From the NCBI RefSeq assembly GCF_041296385.1, contig NW_027183949.1:1648501-1712500 (forward strand): a stretch of 64,000 bases of DNA. Reading direction: 5' to 3'. Positions within the stretch are counted from its first letter, which is position 1; each line of letters starts with the position of its first letter. The notes beneath the pieces are model-generated. The model did not search any database, had not been told where the DNA came from, and saw only the letters and a program-made list of their open reading frames with translations. The stretch comes from Aphelocoma coerulescens (lineage: Eukaryota > Chordata > Aves > Passeriformes > Corvidae). The translations under genes and the position numbers were made by a program. This document shows, in pieces, positions 34,979 through 45,436 of this stretch.

Positions 34979-35743
34979 TTCTCTCTTCCTCTTCCTCTTC
35001 CTCTTCCTCTTCCTCTTCCTCTTCCTCTTCTCTCTTTCTCTCTTTCTCTCTTTCTCTCTTTTTCTCTCTTTCTCTTTCTCTCTCTCTTCCTCTTTTTCAT
35101 TTCAGCGGAGTTTTCCCTCCTCGCCGCCGTCGAGTGCTACGACCGCTACGTGTCCATCTGCAAACCCCTGCACTACGGGACCCTCCTGGGCAGCAGAGCT
35201 TGTGCTCACATGGCAGCAGCTGCCTGGGCCAGTGCCTTTCTCAATGCTCTGCTGCACACGGCCACTACCTTTTCCTTGCCCCTGTGCCAGGGCAGTGCCC
35301 TGGGCCAGTTCTTGGGTGAAATCCCACACATCCTCAAGCTCTCCTGCTCACACTGCCACCTCAGGGAACTCGGGCTTGTTGTGTTTTCCATCTGTTTAAC
35401 TTTTGGTTCATTTGTGTTCCTTCTTTTCTCCTATGTGCAGATCTTCAGGGCTGTGCTGAGGATCCCCTCTGAGCAGGGATGGCACAAAGCCTTTTGCACG
35501 TGCCTCCCTCACCTGGCCATGGTCTCCCTGTTCCTCAGCACTGGCTTTGTTGCCTGCTTGAAGCCCCCCTCCAGGTCCTCCCCATCCGTGGACCTGGCAC
35601 TGCCAGTTCTGTACTCGGTGCTGCCTCCAGCCCTGAAGTCCCTCATCTACAGCCTGAGGAACCAGGAGCTCAAGGATGCCCTGAGGAAAATGATGACTGG
35701 ATGCTTTCCAGAAGCAAAAACCTGCCTGTTTTCAGCTCCATAG
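34529..35743 (+). pseudogene. OR14-like receptor, single 404-codon open frame (unit B), probably non-functional
   Basis: Here the landmarks on either side of the CT tract are 279 bp apart, a multiple of three, so one frame runs from the MSNSSSIS start to the final TAG. The predicted protein is a receptor with about 90 Ser, Leu, Phe and Pro residues inserted at TM3. The insert replaces the segment holding the conserved TM3 cysteine, and the TM1 and TM7 changes (GS for GN, KSLIY for NPLIY) persist. It also has VSIC for VSLC and HKAFCTC for HKTFCTC relative to unit A. A gene finder would call it an intact gene; I judge it a pseudogene whose frame closed by chance. Confidence 0.9.
34824..35099 (+). 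repeat. Polypyrimidine tract within the receptor (unit B)
   Basis: Same order of sub-blocks as in unit A. More CTTTCT hexamers on the left and fewer CTTCCT units leave it 4 bp longer than in A. Confidence 0.97.
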
Positions 35744-37411
35744 GCTAAAGTGTAATCATTAGAGGCCCAGCCTGCCTTCTCAGGTTGTTTTGGTGGTGGT
35801 GCTTTGGGGGCTTTTTTTCTTTTCCTATGTTAATGTTGTACCCAAAAGATTTTGTTATGCATCTTATTCCCTGTTTACAGGCTGAATGGGACTGTTGACA
35901 GGGACTGTGTCAATGAGGAGTCTGCTCTGTGTGTATTCACATGAAAGAAAGGACCCATCAGCAAGGTCTTTGTTCAAGATCCTTTGGTTGAGTCCATCCC
36001 TGAAGCTGGAGGGCAGGGCCAGTTTTGCAGGCGTGGGGCAGGGAAGAGTCCCAGCAGAGCAGCACAGCCAGGGAGCAGCAGAGCTTGGTCTTTTCAGAGC
36101 TCCTCTCTTATTACTTCCACTCTCTCCTTTGGAGCTGCTGTGATGGTGTAAGGCCAACAGCTCTGTGTGGGTGGTGCGAGTCCTGCTGCGTGTCACAGGC
36201 AGGGACAGGCCATGGGCACTGCTGGGACACAGCTGGGCTCCGCCACAGCAGTTCCATCAGCAAAGGGCATCTCCTGAAGGCACTGCAGGAAGGCTTTGCT
36301 CTCCCTGCACAGTCACTGTCAGGAAGAGGCCCAAGGAAGAGACTCTAAAGAGGCTGCCTGTGTTCCTTGTTCTCCCAGGGCTCAGTGGGATGAGATCAGG
36401 GTCCCAGTGTGGCCTTCAAGAGACTCAGGTGTGGTTCAGGTTTTGCTTGGTGGTGGCCAGTGCCCACCAGATGGTGAATGGTCTGTGATGAACCTTCCTG
36501 GGGCTCTGCAGCTTGTGCCAGGCCTGATGGCAGGGGAATGTTCTTCTGGAGGGACTTGGGAGCTGCCAGGAGAACGCAGGGGACCTGCAGGGACAGTGTG
36601 TGCCAGGGATCAGCCGTGAGTGGAGCTCCCTGGGCACAGGCCTGTCCAGGGTGGGCTCACCCAGAGATAAAGGACTGAATGTTTCCTGTGAGCCATGAGA
36701 GCTCTGCAGCCCCAGGGGACACAGCAGGTACAGGGAAAGGAGTCTGGGCAGTGACTCGTCTGACCCTCTGGGAACTTGCAGAGGAGGATCCAGGGCAGCC
36801 CCAGCCCATGCGCCAGCCCTGGAACAAGGCAGGCACCTCGGAGCACCCTCCATGGCCACAGCAGAGCCTGTGTGGGAGGGGGTCCGTGCAGGGAGCACCA
36901 TCAGCTGCAGAGCTCTGTCTCCCAGCTTGAGCAGCACAGCCCAGCAGAGGCAGCCCATGGCCCCGGGCAGCACAGCCCCCATGCTCTGCAGAGCAGCACC
37001 CCCAGCTCGGGGGCTGTGGGCAGCAGGGCAGAGGCTACAGCAAGGGCTGCTCAGGCCAGCACAGACGTGTTCCCCTGGGAAAGGCTCTGTGGGGAGCTGG
37101 GATGGGCCAGGAGAAGAGCAGGAGCTCGTGTGTGTGCAGAGGAGCCCTGGCAAGAGGCTGCCCTGTCCCTGGGATAGCAGCAGGAGCAGCCTGAGGAGCC
37201 CCAGAGCCAACTCTCTGCTGCTGTGCTGGGCAGCGGGGCCCTGGGGCTGCAGGAGCTGCCCGAGCTGAGGATCTCCTGAGCATTCCAGACACAGAGTCAC
37301 TGTCCCGCACCTCCAGTGCCTCCAGTTCCTGCTGCAGGGCCAGACAGGACTGGGCTTCTTTGCAGGGCTGGGGCCGGGGCAGGGAGAGGAAAACAATGGA
37401 CCCTTGATTAT

Positions 37412-37579
37412 AAGACTCCCCTCAGTGTCACAATGCTCTCCATGGTTCCACGAGGCCTTGCAGTGCCACGCTGGCCCCTTGGTTCCTTTGGGCCCCACGC
37501 TGTCACTGGGGTGCCCTTGGTTACACGAGGCCCCACGGTGTCGCAAGGCACCTTTGGTTCTCCGAGGGCCCTCAGCGTC
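37412..37579. repeat. Inverted minisatellite block (unit B)
   Basis: Counterpart of 14170-14337, with a few substitutions. Confidence 0.82.
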
Positions 37580-38180
37580 TGTTTTGCCAGTGGGCAGGGT
37601 CAGCCCCAAAGACACAGACACCAAGTTCAGGAATAGTGTAAGTTATTAGAATGCAAAACTGCAAAGAATCACAAAAGGAGAAGCCCAGCAAAGCACCCAA
37701 TCATCACTACCAAAGATTGCGTACAGTAATCAAGAAAGAGACAGCACCAGTTACCCTCAGGCCTTGCCATCATCCACATCCTCACATCAGCTGGGGGAAG
37801 CTGTCACAGCCAAGGACTGGAGAGCCATTCCCGCACCCTGGGAGTTCCTGCAGGTGCATCCACCTTTGCGGGCAACGAGGCTTCAACCTCGCTGTGAGAG
37901 GGCCCAGCTTTGACAGCGTTGAACAAACAAGCCGACATCACTGCTAGTGTGGGAACATCTGGTTTCATTCTCCTCTTTGGTTTCTCCCAAAGCCTGGCCA
38001 GGGCTCAAGGAGGAACCGAGGGAGTTTGATCCTAAAGCCCCAAACAAGGCCAGATGGGGCCTCGTCCAGTTTCTAAATACAGAAAGGTCAATCCGTGTTT
38101 CACCAATGAACATAGAGCATATTGCTACTAATGCTTTGTTAATGAGCAGATACAAATAGAACATTTGGTTGGAAGGTTCA
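37580..38180 (-). repeat. LTR-like repeat, 3' copy (unit B)
   Basis: 601 bp, the same length as in unit A. Near its middle it shares CTCTTTGGTTTC with unit C, against CTGTTTGATTTC in unit A. Confidence 0.72.
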
Positions 38181-38324
38181 TCTAGATGTCAACTTTGCCT
38201 CAGAGCCTGTTGTTCAGGCCTCAGTCAGGGCCTGTTGTTCAGGCCTCACTCCTTCAATCAGTCCTTTGACCTAGAGACGAACTGCAACCTTCATAACAAT
38301 TCTTTTCATCCTACAATCTTAGAT

Positions 38325-38782
38325 TTAAGTATTAGAAATTCTTTGTTGACAAGCCAAAATATCATACGGGAAGTGCTTTAAGGGTATCTTTTCACAATCT
38401 TCATAGGAACGCTTAACCCAGCCATGATTAAAGAGCTGTCCGTGAGTTTGATTCCATTTCCCTTTATACTGGCTGCAATTGAACAGTTTACAGTGTGGGT
38501 GCATACAACCTATTCCAGGAGACAACATCCATCCACAGACACTTTTCCCTACATATATTCCTCTTTATCCGATTTAGGCAAGAAATGCCTTTTCTATGAA
38601 AAGGCAGCGGTCGGGGATCGCCACCCTCGGTCTAGAGCTCTGTTTTTATCGTGAACTGTGCTCAAGTTTCTAACCCACCATTTGGGTTGGGCCAGATGGG
38701 CCAGCCAAGGCCAGTCATCGAATCCTTCTGGACTTGCACGCACCCAGCAATTACTGAGGTTAAATGAGTTCCCTATCTCTGC
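38325..38782 (-). pseudogene. Possible Env surface-protein remnant, unit B
   Basis: Counterpart of 15083-15540 with the same internal stop. The 67-residue downstream frame predicts the same residues as in unit A. Confidence 0.42.
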
Positions 38783-39093
38783 TCCTGCTGTTAGAAAGCT
38801 ATTTTCCCAACCAGTGCTCCGATTACAAGGACAACATTAAATCAACAAGATCAACAATAGTTTCACTGTTAAGTGGTCCCTTTCTGTCTGCAGAAGTCAC
38901 TCACTCAGTGGCACATCAGTCTTCACATCGAGCGCCGTGGATCAGAGCACTTTCCAAAGGGACCATTGGGGCAAACAGGGAGATTTGGTCTGGCAGGCTC
39001 TGCAAAACAATATCCTGTAACATCTCTTTGTTCTCTCACAGAACACTTGGCTGCAGGGACATGTGCCCATCTTTCTCACCCAGGTTTCAGGAT

Positions 39094-39681
39094 TCAAACA
39101 GTGTTGTCTTTGCCTACAGCTCTTACTTCAGCTGGCTCGGGCGGGCCATTTGGCCTCTGGACCCACACTCTGGCTCCATGATCAGGACTGGTGGATCCAA
39201 ACCCTTTATCTCCATGAACAGTAGTGATGTGAAGTGGATGTCCTTTTTTCACGGTTGTTTTACAAACTGGCAATATCAATAACTGTGCTACCCTGCCGTG
39301 GGGTTGAATAATCCAGTGTTGTTCACTATTGTTTAACAGAACTACTTTAATTTCTCCTTGATAATCTGCACCAACCACTCCTCCCACCATATGAACACTT
39401 GTCAAGGCCAAGCTTGAGTGGGCAGTTATCAAACCAAAGTGTCCCGGAGGAACCTGAATTCCTGTGCCGGTACTGATAACTCTCATTTGCTTCTGATTTT
39501 TCCTAATTAATTCTAATGCGTAAAGGTCCAGCCCTGCAGCCTCTGCGATGGCCCTGTCAGGGACCATCACCCCTGGAACAATTTCCCAGGAAGTCAAAGT
39601 GTCAATGTCCGTGGTTCTATTTGCAAATTGGGTGCAGCCATGCGCATCCAGGGGGTTTCCATTTCCCCAGTGGGCCCATTG
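39094..39681 (-). CDS. Retroviral dUTPase (dut/pro region), unit B
   Basis: Open over the same span as unit A, with all five motifs and the same Gly in motif III. Unit-specific changes include STGTG for STGRG before motif II, Cys for Phe after motif IV, and Asp for Asn after GFGSTS. Confidence 0.86.
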   Translation of the reverse strand, partial: QWAHWGNGNPLDAHGCTQFANRTTDIDTLTSWEIVPGVMVPDRAIAEAAGLDLYALELIRKNQKQMRVISTGTGIQVPPGHFGLITAHSSLALTSVHMVGGVVGADYQGEIKVVLLNNSEQHWIIQPHGRVAQLLILPVCKTTVKKGHPLHITTVHGDKGFGSTSPDHGARVWVQRPNGPPEPAEVRAVGKDNTV

Positions 39682-39784
39682 TTAAGGATATGGAGCACAT
39701 CTGGGAGGTGGGTTTTTCATTGCGACACATTCCCATCTCCTATATTTTTCAACTGTTCTTTTAACAACCCCTTCATCTGTTCAA

Positions 39785-40036
39785 TCAGTTCTGCAGCTTG
39801 TGGATAGTCTGGGATATGAAAAACCCAGCAGTCTTACTCACTTTATTTTTCGCAGTAACAGACAAAGCATTCCACGTCCTAGCGTCAGCAAACCCTATAA
39901 AAACAGCCACTTTCATCCCTTCCTCCTTCATCTGTTGTATACAATCTCCCACAGTCTCCCAGCGATGCTGGGGTCCTGGCCAGTCCTTTTCTGTAGCGTA
40001 TTTAGTCTTATATCCCTGAGCAGCCAAAGCTAACAA
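39785..40036 (-). pseudogene. Possible gag fragment, unit B
   Basis: The predicted 83 residues match those of unit A; the call rests on position only. Confidence 0.3.
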
Positions 40037-40554
40037 ATGGGTATTTGGAGCATTATTTCACAATGTCATGATATACATGTGAAAACATAAACATTGATTT
40101 TTATTATATTATATTATATACATGTAGATCATTATTTTTTGTTATTATTCTCATTGTTGTTATTATTATTATTTCCTTTGCTCAAACAAATCCAAGCTCA
40201 AGATTAAAAACTTCTTCTGTCGCTCCATGTGGGAGCGTTTCAACAACAATCGTTCCTTCTGTTGGTGCTGTTTCCGAGATGCTGTTAACAAAATTCACCC
40301 TCATCTTCCCAAACCCACAAGTTCTTTTCCTTTTTCCATATGCAATTTTGGGATGCATTTTAATACATCCAGTGCTTCAGCTTCTTTCAATTGACGTCCT
40401 CATTGCTCGCACGGAGCTCCGACCTCAGCCCACGCCACAGCCAGCAAACCCTAGGGAAGGTCTTCCCATGCGGGAATTTTGGATGGGACCGATTCCTTAC
40501 ACTTACATTTAAAAAGCAGCATTTTGTTGTGATCCGGCCAGACTATACCAAATT

Positions 40555-41179
40555 TGTTTTACCAGTGGGCAGGGTCAGCACCAAAGACATAGACACCAAC
40601 TCAAGGAATCAGCGTCATTTACTGTAGTTCAAAGCAGCAAAGAATCACAAAAGGAGAAGCTCAGCAATGCACCCAATCATCCCTACCAAAGATTGCCCGT
40701 AGGGATTAAGAAAGAGACAGCAGCAGTTACCCTCAGACTTTACCATCACCCAGAGCCACCCATCAGCTGGGGGAAGCTGTCACAGCCAAGGACTGGAGAG
40801 CCATTCCCGGACACTGGGAGTTCCTGCAGGTGCCTCCACCCACAGGTGAGGCTTCCAACCTCCCTGTGAGAGGGCCCACCTTTGATAGTGTTGAACTAAC
40901 AAACCGACAGCACTTCTAGCGTGGGAACATCTGGTTTCATTCTCCCGTTTGTTTCTCCCAAAGCCTGGCCAGGGCTCAAGGAGGAAGCAAGGGAGTTGAC
41001 TTGGACCATACAGCCCCAAACAAGGCCAGATGTCAGATTTCATGGCCTTGTCCAGCTTCCAAATACAGAAAGGTCAATCCATGTTTCACTAATGGGTGGA
41101 TACATCTATCAGAGCGCTCATGACCGTGCGCATTTCATGAATGAGCAAGTTCAAAGATAACCTTTGCTTGGAAGCTTCT
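40555..41179 (-). repeat. LTR-like repeat, 5' copy (unit B)
   Basis: 625 bp. Differs from the unit A copy by only a few bases, for example AGCACC for AGGACC near its left end. Confidence 0.72.
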
Positions 41180-43810
41180 GATGGTGCCCCAAGCCCCAGG
41201 ACTGGAGGGACCCCTTGGCTGCGGGGCTGGGAGGGAGGGAGCTGCCCCTTGTTCTCACTCTGCCTCACGCAAAGCTGGGCCGCTCACAAGTGGGGCAGCA
41301 CAGCAAACAGGCAGCCTGCCAGTCTCTTCCATCCTCGTCTCTTGAGATTTTTCACCTTTCAGCTTAGGGTCTACAAAGGCAACTGCTTTTGGTCCCGCTG
41401 TGTATCCCCACGTACAGCAATGCTGCTGAATCCGTCTGTAGCACAGCAGCAGGGGAAAGGCCTCAGCCCTTCAGGGTCAGGAGCTGCCGGGCTCTGCCTG
41501 AGCAGCTCAGCCAGCAGGAAGGGAGCTGCTCCACACGGCAACGAGGAGCAAAGCACTGCAGCACCTCCTGCTTGGGCAGAGCCCAAATTCGGTGCGGGAA
41601 TAACAGAGTTCTTCTCGTGCCCTGGTGCATCAGCACTGCAGGTGCTGTGCCCGCAAGCACATGGTTCGAGATCTGCAAAAGAATTCTGCAACTCTTGACT
41701 GGGTCAGGATGTCACCAGTGCTAAACTCCACTTTAGTCCAAAGCAACCCCTTTACACCTCTGCTGGTGTCTGCTAGATTTTTTCTTCAGGGTATCCAGAC
41801 AAAAGTAAACAGAGGAGGAGCCTACATTTTCATTGTTGAGCAGAAATGTATCTCATTTTGCTGTACAATCCTTTTTTAAGACGTGTTATCTCTTTAAAAA
41901 AAAAAAATTAGATAAAAGAAAAACCAGAAAAAATATGAAAGAGAAAAAACCAAATGTGTAGTGAAAAATCTTCTGTAACTTTGGATTAAGAGGTAACTGA
42001 TCTTTTTAAAAAGAGAACAAAGTTATTTACTTTGCAAATGTGCTGATGGCATGGATCCATCTCACTGACCTCAGCATCCTTTTTTAAAGATTTTGGGTTT
42101 TGTTGTCAATATTAAGTTATTTTAAATTGTGGTTGAAGCAATAGGAAATTGAAATATGGATTGTGCATGACCGTGTCTTGAGTGTAAAAATATTGCGGTT
42201 TGAAACTTGGACCTAAAGTATTGCAAATAAAAGTTATAAATACCAATGGATTGTGTGACAGCAGCTTTTCCTCTAGGATGTGCAGCATCAGAAAGACTTC
42301 ATCAGTGTGGCTGTGGGTGCTTTTAGCTTTGTCCTGTGCCACTCTATGATGACATGAAACAGGACTTCACCTGCCACCAGCCCAGGCCACCCTTTGCCAC
42401 CCCAGCTCCTTGGAGCTTGGACAAGCAGACACAAAGTCTTTCTGCTGCTTCCCCCTTTTGCACAAATGCACAGAGAGCTGGGATTTTTCCAGGTCTCGTG
42501 TCTCCACGATGAATACGGTGAGTTACACAGATGCTTGTCAGCTCCACTTCCTGCCTAGAAATCTTGAAACTGCTTCTAAATGCTGCTCACTTCAGCTCTT
42601 GGACACCTACTCCCACAGGGCCGGGAAAAAAATGCCCCTGACGCCAGCTTACAAGGTGAGTTACGCCAAAGAGGGGCTATGTGGGAAATCTCTATCCCTG
42701 CCTATCCTTTTAAGAGATCTGTGCCTTGTATCTAAAGGAAGGAATGTGCAAGCAACGTGACTGACACTTTCGCTCTCCGTGTTCGTTCCGCAGCCACGGG
42801 TACAAAGACATTATGGGAACCCTTGTGCAGCCAGAGCCTTCCGTCCCTGCAGAAGGGAGCGCGGCGGGTGGGGGCGGTTGGCGGGCAGCGAGCCCCGGAC
42901 AGCGGGCGAGATCCGGCTCCACACCTGCCAGGCCCTGCTAAGGCTCCATGCCGGCTCCTCTGCAACAGCAAAGACCTTCAGCCGTGTCACTGCCCAGAGG
43001 GGCAGTGCTGGCCCGGCCGCACAGCTCCTTTTCCCCACAAGTTGCAGGAGGTGAGAACGCAACACTTGCAAACACCGACTGCGAGCCACAGCGCCGGCTG
43101 CGCACCATGAACCTCAGCTCTGGGACCACTGTCTGCCCCAAGCTCCGGGGGATGCAGTGGGAGCCGGGCTGGGCTCTGCCCTGGGGCCATCCTCCAGTGA
43201 CAGCTGCAAACAGGGAGCATTTAGTTGCCACCAAGAGCCCAGCCACGCGTGGAGGGGAGCCGGTGCAGGTGCGGCCTGCGCTGTTGCCTGCTGTGCTCTG
43301 GGGCTGCTGCTCCCCGCAGAGGGAACTGCACTGGCGTGCCAGAGGAGACAAAGAAGCTTCAGCTTAAGCCAAACTGAGCTGGGTGGCTGGGCTGGCAGGA
43401 GTGGGGAGGGTCAAGGGCATTCACAGAGCTCATCCTGCTGGAAGGACGAGGAAAAGGGGCAGTGGGAAGCTAACAGTGAGGAGAGCTGAGGCCTGGAGGG
43501 CAGCTCTTGAATGACACTCAGGTCTCACCGGACCTCTGAGACATTGCTGTTCTTCTGCCAGTGACAGGATGAGTCCCTAAACCTGGGGCTCGCTCCTCCT
43601 CGTGGTCAAAGGCATCAAGGAAGGCTACAGTGCGACAGAGACTGCCCTGAGCTGGCAACTCACTGGGGGAAAAGAGGGAGCACTTGTGAAGTAAAAGGCA
43701 GGCGGGGCAGAGAACTGTTCAGAGAAGGGCCGAGCTAAAGCTTGAGCAAGCTGAGAAATGCCATTTGGGGTCATCCCAGATTGATTTCATTTCACAAGTT
43801 ATTGAACAAG

Positions 43811-43816
43811 TTTATT
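43811..43816 (-). terminator. AATAAA poly(A) signal downstream of the kinase (unit B)
   Basis: Counterpart of 20565-20570, about 1.6 kb after the stop at 45437. Confidence 0.5.
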
Positions 43817-43913
43817 TTGGGGGCGGGGGGGGTGTCATGTTTTCCCCTGGAGGCGTGCACTCTGCAGGCTTGAGCTGCGTTGCCGAAATGCTCGAGCACG
43901 TCTCTGCTGCGGC

Positions 43914-45160
43914 TCACACCGGTTCTTCTTTGGCTTCTTCCGGCCCGGTGCTGAGCCGCAGCAGAGCCCTGGCGGAGCCCAGAGCAGCCTCAGCATCCAC
44001 AGAGCCCGGCTGCAAGGAGAGAAAGCAGAAACCGCCCGTCACTTGAAGGCTGCTGTCCCCCTTGTCCCAGCCGCCCGTGGTGCCCAGGCCGTGCTGGCTG
44101 TGCTCAGAGCGGTGCCCGAAGCCGCCCGTCACTGCTGCCTTTGGCAGGAGAGCAGGATGGCAGGACACGTGCCACCGCCCGCAGCCAGCCGTGGCAGATC
44201 CACCTCCTCAGCAGCTGCCCATTGGGATGCTCCTGTGCTCGCTGCCATCTCCCAAAAGCCCTTATCCCAGCCGTGCCAAGAAGACGGGGACCCACCGCAC
44301 GCCACCCGCCGCCGGAAGAAAAGCTGCTCCCAAGCGATGTCCTCGGCCTTCTCCAAGGCCCCGTCCCATCCACGCTGCAGCTGGTCCCAAGCACTTCCCG
44401 ATCCAGACTGGACACCACCTACAACACCTCCTTTAAGGGAAAGAAACAACAAATTAATGAAAAGGGATTACAGACAAAAAGGAGAAACAAGAAAAAAGGT
44501 AAAAAGTCTTCTCTCTGTTGGGGGCCTGAGGAAGGCCCAACCTTCCCTACATGCTGGGGAAAAACCCACCCTCGGGCGAGGGAAGCCCACGCTTTCTCCC
44601 CTCCCCCCCGCACTGACCCCCAACAGGCACAGCGAGCCCAAAGCAAACAAGCCGAGTGGAGCAGCCCAAGCCCTTCCTTTCCTGCAAAACAAAGCAGCCC
44701 GTGCACAGCTCCTGGAGTGCCACCTCTGCTCCTGCCATGGGGGCTTGTTTGTGTCGGGCTGGCTGCCCCAGCCCCAGCCCGGGGAACAGTGGGCGGTGGG
44801 GGCTGTTGGCAGGGCCAGGGGCCGACTCCCATTTCCTAAGCACCCCAGCCCATCCCGCCCGCCCTGCCGAAAAGCAGCTTGGCAGCCGGCTGAAGAATTA
44901 GTTGCATCCGCCCCAGCAAAGGGGGGAACCTTTGCTTCCCGGCCAGGCCGTGCAATGCCCAAATCTGGGAGCATCCCCTTGGCTGTGGACTCATCTGTAA
45001 ATTCGCTGTGGAGCCTGGCTTTGAAGAAGGTGCCAGAATCGAAGCCCATCATCTTCAGCTTGCCGGTGGCCAGGTCGAGGAAGAGCTTGCCATCCTTGAC
45101 GTCGTCCTCCATGTCTCCAGCAGCAGCAGGAGTACAGCTTCTCCAGGGGCTCCTTCTTCC
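43914..45160 (-). pseudogene. Degenerate second PIM fragment, downstream of the B/C kinase
   Basis: Counterpart of 20668-21914 with the same lesions. The exon 3-like part is 44995-45160, the exon 4-like part about 44286-44361, and the exon-like end 43914-44009. The lesions predate the duplication of the unit. Confidence 0.62.
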
Positions 45161-45436
45161 CTGCGGCTGAGAGCAGGCTGTCAGTGCCCCGCCCAGGGCC
45201 CCGGCTGTCAGTGAAGCAGGACAAGCAAAAGCAGCTTGCACGGCGGCCACCAGTGCTGGGAAGAGCAGCTCAGCGCCAGCACAAGGGCTGCGGGTCCCCA
45301 TCTGACGACCCCTGCGCAGCAATACAGGCAGGGCAAAAAAGCCTGCGTTTCTTGGCTTCTTCTGGCCAAGGCACGTGTGGAGCTGTAACTTACCAGCTCC
45401 CTGGATCAAAGTGTGCCTGTGGCTCTCTCCCTTCTT

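Larger units (their letters stand above)
37580..41179 (-). mobile_element. Endogenous retrovirus remnant (unit B)
   Basis: Same element: left LTR 37580-38180, right LTR 40555-41179. Its interior carries the largest number of unit-specific substitutions in the window. It did not insert independently, because flanks and breakpoints match unit A. Confidence 0.78.
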
